This document shows, one piece after another, positions 56,701 to 64,000 of a stretch of 64,000 bases of DNA (position 1 is the first letter of the stretch; each line of letters begins with the position of its first letter). Source of the DNA: Hydractinia symbiolongicarpus. Taxonomy: Eukaryota > Cnidaria > Hydrozoa > Anthoathecata > Hydractiniidae. The notes below the pieces were generated by a model that worked only from the letters and a program-made list of their open reading frames with translations, was not told the origin of the DNA and made no database searches. The position numbers were made by a program, and so were the translations under genes. The DNA lies in NCBI RefSeq assembly GCF_029227915.1, contig NC_079876.1:29173828-29237827 (forward strand). The letters run 5' to 3'.

Positions 56701-57338
56701 AATAGCATAGAAAAGTACTATTGCAAGACGTACACAAAGTTTTAAATTTGCGTACAACCACAAGTAAATAATATGTGTACATATGATTTTCATGCATGTT
56801 TATTGTAGGGACAAAACAAGAAATGTTGGACATATATCATGTCGCGTTTGTTCAGAAGACTTTCAAACACCCATCACATGTATCCTTTTTACTAAGGTGT
56901 TGATTACACTGTATACGTACTTGATTTTGATTTCAAATGCTGTGGAGTAAAATAAACTTGTGACAGAATTTATGCCATGTTTACAAGTACGTAGAGTTTC
57001 CCAAAAACCATGTTACACAAGTCCAGTCCAGGTTATAACTCCCCATTTTTGGACAATGAAATAGCGTCATTGTATAAAGGGTAGATAGCATTGTACAGTG
57101 TAAAAAAAGACAACATTAACTATTTATTGGATTTATACTCAAAGTTCAGCTAAAAAAGTTTTACCCTAGAATGTCAGTGAATTAAGCTAAATTCTGTGTT
57201 CCTTGTGGATGCACTTTCAATAAACGCATCTCTTGTAGAGTGTTAAAAATTCTTCCTTAACTGGAAACGTCAGATTTATCAGAGCCTGTGGATGTGTTTG
57301 GTGACTGGATAGATGCTTGTGAAGCGGCGAATGATTAG
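50708..57338 (+). CDS. ELOF1: ELOF1 transcription elongation factor, 3 coding exons
   Basis: Exons 50708-50823, 56809-56879 and 57274-57338 join to 252 nt, 83 aa, the same length as human ELOF1. The product starts [15 protein letters not shown], has the zinc ribbon [10 protein letters not shown] (first Cys pair) and [14 protein letters not shown] (second pair), and ends [24 protein letters not shown]1 is a small zinc-binding factor that rides with RNA polymerase II, promotes elongation and acts in transcription-coupled repair. Donors are GTAAGT and GTATCC; acceptors are TATTGTAG and AACGTCAG. The acceptor TAATATTCAG ends two bases before the ATG, so the first exon begins either after a 5' UTR intron or at a spliced-leader site. 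Intron 1 is 5,985 bp and consists largely of transposon sequence. Confidence 0.96.
51158..51505. mobile_element. TIR element, GAGGGTGCCGATAAGC family, copy A
   Basis: Starts GAGGGTGCCGATAAGCCGCA and ends TGCGGCTTATCGGCACC, an inverted match of about 17 bp. The interior, including TGGTAGCTAAGTTCTTA and GCGGTTTCGGCGGACAACC, is shared with copy B. 348 bp, no transposase. Confidence 0.75.
51526..51965. mobile_element. TIR element, GAGGGTGCCGATAAGC family, copy B
   Basis: Starts GAGGGTGCCAATAAGCAGCA and ends GCAGCTTATCGGCACCCTC, 440 bp, collinear with copy A 20 bp to its left. TGGCCAGTT precedes both copies, suggesting a local duplication rather than independent insertion. Confidence 0.75.
52843..54760 (-). 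mobile_element. Non-LTR retrotransposon (LINE), 5'-truncated, ELOF1 intron 1
   Basis: Minus-strand reading, 5' to 3': a reverse-transcriptase start with [18 protein letters not shown]; then [56 protein letters not shown] and [13 protein letters not shown]; then a Cys/His finger [15 protein letters not shown] with CKHWVHNKC; then the [19 protein letters not shown]-terminal region; then the GGCTTAACGTCC-type tail and a (TGA)n run (plus-strand TCA repeat 52843-52870). Frameshifts near 53480 and 53950-54030 show it is dead. No endonuclease domain is present, so it is 5'-truncated. It is antisense to ELOF1. Confidence 0.85.
55524..56636. mobile_element. TIR element about 1.1 kb, ELOF1 intron 1
   Basis: TGACACCAGTCTTGGTCACG at the left and ATGACCAAGATTGTGACAC at the right pair as imperfect inverted ends. 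Both subterminal zones are dense in GGCGTGCGATCGCACGCC-like words. Encloses 1,113 bp with no recognisable transposase. It ends 172 bp before ELOF1 exon 2. Confidence 0.55.
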
Positions 57339-60083
57339 ATTGTAACTGCAATGAAGGTAAACAAACCCTTGATTGTAATACTTCCTTATTATGGTAGGTC
57401 AATACAGGTTGTCTGTCAGTTTAACAATCATGACATGCTCAGAATTTTACCTTCCTGCGTTTTTCCAGGAAGTCATGTTTTTCAAGATTTTCATAGGACC
57501 GATTTTTAATTTATTATTACCGGGTATGAAATTCATCCATAACCCTGTGACTGGACTGTTTTTTTGGCCGGTCAGGATGTTATGTCACCCATTTGGATAA
57601 CAAAAGAACTTATCTTTCTTAGGTGCAGCTTTAATTGTCTGTTTTTTACCATAAATTCAGCACCAGAATTTTTTCTTTTTTAGGTTATGTTCCATCGACG
57701 CAATGTCTTGCATATAAAATTAATATAATTTTTCGGTGAAAGTTTTTGGTGAGAACATTAAATATGGCGGCAAAGTTACCGACCGTAAGATTTGCTGTAA
57801 ATAGTGTACAGTTATTTGAACAATGATGCAGTACGACTTTCTTCTTTGCGTCTTAATGTTTTTGTATGTTTTAAAAAATGCGTCGTGTTAGAAGGACTGA
57901 ATTTTCAAACATCATCACATCGTCTTTTAATCTTGTTTTCTATGTTTCTGAAAAAAAGTGTTTTTAGTATTGTGGCCCGTTTGGTGTGTTTATCTTGATT
58001 TTGTCAATGTTTGATTTCGTACCAATTTTATACTTTTCTGCTCTTTCACGAAGACGGTAAAAATCTAAAGTCAACCCCCTGTGCTGTAGCCTAGAGATTT
58101 TGGTTTATTATTTATGGAATCTTCAGCTTTTTTTTTCTGTCGCCGTCTATAATTTTTAGTTGTAGTTACGACGTATAATTTGTAAATTTTAGCGCTAATT
58201 CACAGGATCTAGTCCATTTTTCTGAAGAGAAAATGACTCTGTTTTTCTGAAGGTCCTAACTTCTATCACCTCTAAAATATCCGTCATTTAGACATCACTT
58301 TCACGTTATGATGATATATGTACATGCGAAGAAAGTTATGTTTAGACCGACGTTTTCAGGTTTTTATTTTGTTTGTTTTTAAGCATTGATCTTAAGACTT
58401 CGCAGTTTTTACTTTTTTGTTTATGAATGCTAGAAGGACGTAAAAGTATGTAAAAAAAGTTCCCTTATCACTTTAGCCATGCGGTTACTTCTTCAATTAC
58501 ATAACCCAGTGAAAGCAAGGAGATACCTCAATACAGCTTACTCCCGTAAAAAGAAGTTTGGGAAGTTGTCTAGGAAAATCTTAATTTCTTCTTAAGATTT
58601 TTGCGTTTAGACGACCTTGATTCCAGAGCTTTTTTTCCCATTTTAAACCAGGGCGGCTAAACGGGACCTAAAAATCCATTACTTTCGAAGAATAACCAAA
58701 AACCGCTGGTTACTACACACTTGTCGCTGCGACGAATAATATATAAAATTAGTCTACAATTTACTTTTTATGTAAACGCCACCATAGAATGTGTTTTTTC
58801 TGTGAAGCAAATATTGTACTTAGTTCAACTAAACCTTTTATTATATCTATGACTAAACCCACATTGGGCCTGCTTCTCCGAAGCGGGGATTATTTGTCAG
58901 AAAGGATTCAAAAAGGATGAGGGCTTATTGGAAGGCCAGTGATGAGGTTTTTAGAAGGAGTAGACTTATTTGAGTATATGGGGTAGGACTTCAGGTTAAT
59001 TCGAGATTCTGGAAAAGTGCTAACCGTTGCTGTCAGCGCGACCGTTTTTTCTTAATTTCGCGGCTTTGGTTCCATCATGTTAGTGAAACGCTGTCCACCC
59101 GGCATACATCTTCGCACATGGCTTTCTTGCGGCTTGACGTTTTTTTTTATGAAATGAAAAAAAATCTGCCTTTGTTACAATACGATCAATGTCAACTGAA
59201 AGCATTTGGTCAGCTTAGCTAATTGTTCGTTATTAGGATACATTTAACCAGTGTTTTAATTAGAAGCTTCATCAATGCTCACAAACGTAACAATGATAAT
59301 TTTTAATAACTCGTTTCGTTGGTATACTCGCTTACTTATAAAAATGCTGCTAAAATTTTGATTAAAAAACAAATATTTGTTAAAAACTGCTAAATTCAAC
59401 CTATGCAAACAGATTTCTATCCTCCTAAATTCCCTACTAAAATTTATTGGTCAACTTTCCGTAACTTATCTGATAGCCTTCAAATGATTGAAACCTCATC
59501 AGTTATGTTTTGCTCGATTGCAAGCGGCCAAAAGTTGTATATTTTCTAGAAACAAATAACCATGGCAACCAACTAAATAATTTTAAACTTATTGCTGTGC
59601 TGTCGTAACCAATGTTATTGTCATCAAAAGCAGGAAAGAGGACGTCGCTTATGATATATATTTTTTATAGGGGAATCTTCTTAAATCTGTACATGTGTTT
59701 TTCACATGGATTTTTCGTTAATTTTGGCAAAGCAGTTTTTAAAAGCATGGCGTTTGACTATTCACATTCGGGATCTTTAACCAATAGGAGTGGACCTGCT
59801 AATAATAATTTGAAATGACATATCTGATGAGTACCAGGTCTTTATTGCGAATGTTTTCTTGGAAGGATGTTTAACATTTTTGTGGTTATTCATAGCTCGG
59901 GGCAACATGACATTCTATTATTGAAGAAACAATCTTCTTGTTGGTTTAACAAATACATGCTGACATCATTGTCCGCTTCATCTGCTACCATCTTTATTTA
60001 TGATCGCAACAGAAATATTAGCTGGCATTTTTACACTCGATAACCTTTCCTAATATGACAATTGTTTTAACCGGAAAAGTGAT

Positions 60084-60193
60084 AACCTCGTCCCCAGGAA
60101 TTGTTTCCTTTTTGACATCGAGGCGATTAAAATATTTAGCCGCCAAGTAACCGCTGCGGCTTTGACATCAGGCAGCAAACCCTAGGGACGAAG
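60084..60193. mobile_element. Short TIR element of the CCTCGTCCCCAGG family
   Basis: AACCTCGTCCCCAGGAATTG and the right end ACCCTAGGGACGAAG are inverted, 110 bp apart. The interior has TTTTTGACATCGAGG and GGCTTTGACATCAGG. It is the cleanest copy along with those at 50241 and 63374. Confidence 0.6.
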
Positions 60194-61263
60194 ATGAAAG
60201 TGACCAAAGAAAAAGCATTTGAAATAGTGAAAGAACTTGAGAGGCCCAAACCTTCGGGCCTATATCGAGTTCTCCTACTATTCTCTTAAAATACTGAATC
60301 GAGATTGGAAGATTTTATTTTGAATTACAGTTAAAGCTCGATATGTTGCACCCCGGATAAGTGGAACATTTATCCCGGTCCCTCAGATTTGCCTGATCAA
60401 ACTCTCGTATATTATTATGTACTTTTTCATTTCTTTAGTCTTTTATTTGAGAAGAAATTAATGATTTAGTCACACTGCTAGCGTCTTTTGCTACATCACT
60501 CACAAAAAATCCCCTTAGTTTTTGCGGACTATATCACCTGACCAACTCCCTTAAGGGCCTTACGCAGTTTTACCGCTACTTATGTAAAAGCCTGGGAAGC
60601 AAGTTGGATTCTGCTGACGTGTAAATGTTTGTGTCACATAAGTAAATTCTCTTTCCCAAATAACCAAATTCGTTTCCGGGGCTTTCCGATGTGTTGCTGG
60701 CGTAAAACTTTCTTCGCCCAGCACGCATATCAGGAAGTGAAGGAGAAGCTCTGGGGAGGGGCTAAAGGGATAACATCTTTTTCGGAAAGTACGCCTATTT
60801 TGGCGGGAAATTATCAGGAAATGTCTTCTTCCCAGACCTCGTTAGTTTATCGTAATATACCGGAAAGATATTGTGCTACACATAAACCATTGTCATAGTT
60901 TTTAATCAAAATTAAATTATTATCTTTGTTAAGGCGAAATTCTTTTCCAGTGTTATTCTACGCCTGTAAAGGATCCCTTGGAAAGAGGTTGTATTAAGGT
61001 TAGACATTCCTCCTTTCGACTAACACATAGTCACAAGAACCAAGAACTGATTGTGACTATAGTGAAAGACGTGTTGTTATCATGAAACTTCTAAGTGCTT
61101 TGCCAGTAATATTAGTTTTTTCGTTGAATGTAAATTGGTTAAACTCTATAAACAGTGATGACGTCTCAAAAATTTGAATAAGACAGAAAAATGGCACATA
61201 TGGCTCTATACACTGTATGCTCTTACTGCAATATGCTTTGCGCTTTTCCCTGTTAACTTTATT

Positions 61264-61355
61264 ACACATCTAGTGAGCCAAATTTCAGTTTTACACATTT
61301 AGTGAGCCAAAATTGGATATTACACATTCACTGAGCCAAATTTCAGTTTTGGGGT
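61264..61355. repeat. Short tandem repeat, ~30 bp x 3
   Basis: ACACATCTAGTGAGCCAAAT, ACACATTTAGTGAGCCAAAA and ACACATTCACTGAGCCAAAT recur at about 28-31-bp spacing, each followed by TTCAGTTTT or TTGGATA. Confidence 0.75.
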
Positions 61356-61444
61356 AAAAGTGTAGATTTTTGTAAATAAGAGGATAACTGACGTCTTTTT
61401 CGTTTTGCTAAGGTCTCTGCGCGGATAAGTAAACCAAAATATTG

Positions 61445-61495
61445 TTTTCCTCAACCTTTATGCCTAAATTAGTTAGGCATAAAGGTTGAGGAAAA
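61445..61495. repeat. Perfect hairpin, 23-bp arms, 5-nt loop
   Basis: TTTTCCTCAACCTTTATGCC plus TAA, spacer ATTAG, then the exact reverse complement ending GGTTGAGGAAAA. No mismatch in 23 pairs. Non-coding surroundings. Confidence 0.9.
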
Positions 61496-63373
61496 TAATA
61501 TATAAGTTTCATATTCCCTACCACCCGAAAAACCGACTATGTTATTATGTATAACGAAGGCTCAAGAAATATACGCAAGGCATATATAACAGTTCAACAT
61601 AATTTTATTCAAGATGCATACATGTAGCCATACATAAGAGCCATACATAAGAGCCTTCGCTTGGAATAAACAAGTGGCAGATGAAGGTTGAGCAAGTAGT
61701 GTTAAATCCCTTTTCTAAAAACAATGAGTCTTCCAGCAACAGAAGCAAACACAAAGGCTAGGAGTTAAAAAAGAGTTAGGGAGATTTTGAAGGTTGGCAG
61801 TTTGATGCACGCAATAAAATCGGGCGAGGAAACGACATTGTTTTTTTTAAATTTTCTTATCTTTTGAAAAAAAGTTGTGTCTTAAATGAAAGTAAAATAG
61901 TACGAATTCTTTTAACAACAGCTCTTAAAAGCGACTGACAATACTTTTTCTTGTACGTGACATCATCTATCATTAAAAACTAACTATCGTCTTCCAATAA
62001 TGATTATTTATTTGTTCTTGTATATTTTGATTGGTGATTGGCGTCTAGTTAATGGCTTTATAAACTTTCAAATTAAAAAAAATTGTGTTGTAGACAAAAA
62101 TTTTAGCCTTCCTGTTTCAAGCTAAAATTGGACCAATTTTGTTGTTTTGTGGATACAGAATGAAATGCAGGAAAGAAAGTCATTTGGTTTGTCATTATTA
62201 GCATTTTAAACATAACTTTCAAAATATTACTTTCATGAAAAACCGCGAGCAGTGGTTAAACTTTCTCATACTTATCTTCTACGAAGCCATGCTTTTCCAT
62301 TAACATGTGGAAAAAATTGTGTCACAAATCTAAGCAACATCATCCCTACCCTTTGTTGTCTCTTTCTTTATATTAAGACGCATTGTCCTGAAACCAAAAA
62401 GAAATAGGCGCTAGGAACTTGGTTTAAATCTAATTAGATTTTGTTCTCGATGCGTGTAAATTTTGTTGATAATCTTATATAAGGGAAACTGCTAAAATAA
62501 CCCAAAATTCATCGCAGTTTTGATCTAAAGTTTGTGATCATAAATTCCTTCTACGTCAATCCTGTTCCGAGAAGAATTTGGTAGTGCTATTTAACCCTGG
62601 GTCGTAAGGTTAGATACATTTTTGTTGATAAAAGAGACAGCTAACGTCACTTTGTGTTTATAGTAGGTTGGTTTCTACTAATGCACTGTAACAGGATGAA
62701 TTTGACAGTGTTTGTTTTTTCGTTTGTGAAAGCTACAAACGTGTACTTATTATACTCACGGTCATTTTTACGTTTATTTCACCTTTGATATAGCCAATCG
62801 GCTTTAACAATTATATCGTATAGGAAGAAAAAAAGGTTGATAAAAAGTTAGCCTCACAAAACTTAGTCACTTTTTTTACCGCCGAAATTGTACAAGCAAG
62901 CTATGAAGCCTCTATATGGGACATCATCCGATTTTTTACTGTATTTCAATAAGCTTAGGAGCCTTTCTGCTTTCAGGCACAAAACAATTTTCATTGTGCT
63001 TTAATCTTTCTACGCGCGAAATGAAATTTACAAGTACGGCAGCTGCTGTAAACTGTTGTTAAATTTTAGATTCTCTAACCAGGGAAAAGAAGTTATTACA
63101 TTGTACTCAAGAGAAAAGAATATTTATATAATTTAAAAGTTGCTTCAAGAGTGACGATTGAACGAGTTGTTAACTTTTGAAACAATACTTTATGCTGCTT
63201 GACCAGTAACCCTATTCGGCCCGGGGTATTTCGAAGATATCATTTAAAGAAAACTTGGCACACTAAGTACATCATAAAAGAAACAAATGGCGGCAGTAAA
63301 TTTTCACTTACGAAGGCACTTTCACTAAAACGTCATCAGAAGTTTAACATTTGTCCATAGTGCCACTATCTTC

Positions 63374-63456
63374 AACCTCGACCCCTGGGGTCCTTGTCTA
63401 TTTTTTATGACAGGACGGCGAGGTTAAAAGGAGAAAAAAAAACTGGGGATCGAGGT
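63374..63456. mobile_element. Short TIR element of the CCTCGTCCCCAGG family
   Basis: AACCTCGACCCCTGGGGTCC and AACTGGGGATCGAGGT form inverted ends 83 bp apart. Interior has TTTTATGACAGGACGGC. Non-coding. Confidence 0.55.
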
Positions 63457-63821
63457 AGCGCTATCTCCCTAAAATGTGACTACTTTAAATCCTCGTTGTC
63501 CGCCATCTTGACATATTTAAACATCATGGTTATATTTTTAATTTTTGCTGACGTTCGACAAAATTACGTGGTAATTTAAGACGCACAATATGGCTGTTTG
63601 CTACTACACAGACAAAACAACGTCGCCAAAAGGTGAATAAATTTAATTGTTGTTGCTGGATCTCATATTCTTGAGGACAAAAAGTCGCTCAACTAGAGGT
63701 AGTTTTGGCCAATTGCGCATGCGCCATATAAATCTTTTGTGTTTGCGCTATTTCGAAAAATACTTCTAGACCGAAACACGACCCATTACTAGTTAATACA
63801 ACTATTCATATTTTTTTATTA

Positions 63822-64000
63822 TCTCTTTAATAATAGCCGTATTTTGTCTGTCTGTCCGCGAAAACCGCGTTCTGTTACAGAAACACGAAATGCGATATAT
63901 AAAGTACGGGCGACCCCGTGAATTTTTCCACGGGTTGAGGGCTTCTCTTTAATAATAGCCGTATTTTGTCTGTCTGTCCGCGAAAACCGCGTCCTGTTAC
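63822..64000 (+). mobile_element. Helitron-like tandem repeat, 122-bp period, cut by window end
   Basis: TCTCTTTAATAATAGCCGTA followed by TTTTGTCTGTCTGTCCGCG starts at about 63822 and again at about 63944. Between them lie a hairpin-forming CCCCGTG...CACGGGTT and AAAGTACGGGCGACC. The same family, inverted, is at 38300-38500. It continues beyond the window. Confidence 0.6.

Larger units (their letters stand above)
57339..64000. other. Region downstream of ELOF1, no convincing gene
   Basis: No exon chain was found. ATG 57764 followed by GCGGCAAAGTTACCGACC and a GTAAGA donor, and ATG 63591 (MAVCYYTDKTTSPK) with a GTGAAT donor, could be first exons of genes running off the window, but nothing supports them downstream. 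GTCCGCCATCTTGAC at about 63498 resembles a YY1 site. Repeats are listed separately. An unpaired pogo-like end (AAGCTCGATATGTTGCACC) is at about 60344. Confidence 0.45.

Noticed and set aside
60629-60898. 89-codon frame in the downstream region
   Set aside because: It overlaps fragments with TTCCGGGG ends of the short TIR family, with no homology or splice signals that support a gene.

Overview
The window is eukaryotic, A+T-rich animal DNA (roughly two thirds A+T by eye). It holds intron-containing genes with GT-AG splice sites and a dense load of transposon debris. The protein set (RFX1/2/3-type factor, Ro60, PET100, EPS15, ELOF1), the short housekeeping genes with a 3' splice acceptor right before the ATG, and the mixture of small TIR elements, tRNA-like SINE heads and a non-LTR element would fit a cnidarian, perhaps a hydrozoan. 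The species cannot be fixed from the sequence alone.

Layout. 1-7427: non-coding, upstream of RFX, with one candidate alternative first exon at 4560-4618. 7428-13127 (+): RFX1/2/3-like transcription factor, 8 coding exons, about 815 aa. 13128-14850: RFX 3' region holding a broken partial copy of the next gene's first exon. 14851-18911 (+): Ro60/TROVE RNA-binding protein with a long Lys-rich insertion inside the TROVE fold and a degenerate metal site in its vWA domain. 18912-22541: repeats. 22542-26429 (-): PET100, a cytochrome c oxidase assembly factor of 72 aa in four small exons that single-frame ORF calling misses. 26430-27505: a head-to-head intergenic interval filled with an irregular array of 'ACTCCGTATAG' words. 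27506-48440 (+): EPS15, 25 coding exons, 928 aa, with three EH domains, a coiled coil, about 20 DPF motifs and two UIMs. 50708-57338 (+): ELOF1, three coding exons, 83 aa, its 6-kb first intron filled with TIR elements and a non-LTR retrotransposon. 57339-64000: no convincing gene; TIR fragments, a perfect hairpin, short tandem repeats, and at the very end a tandem Helitron-like repeat.

The genes are not an operon or a pathway. RFX (transcription of ciliary and other genes), ELOF1 (Pol II elongation), Ro60 (structured-RNA quality control), PET100 (mitochondrial complex IV) and EPS15 (clathrin endocytosis) are independent loci. The least ordinary items are the divergent Ro60 and its duplicated exon fragment, the repeat-filled PET100/EPS15 divergent promoter interval, the matching splice acceptors 2 nt before the ATGs of PET100 and ELOF1 (candidate spliced-leader sites), the phase-compatible alternative RFX first exons, and a duplicated splice donor in EPS15. 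All exon boundaries were derived by hand from reading frame and splice motifs; no transcript data were available.
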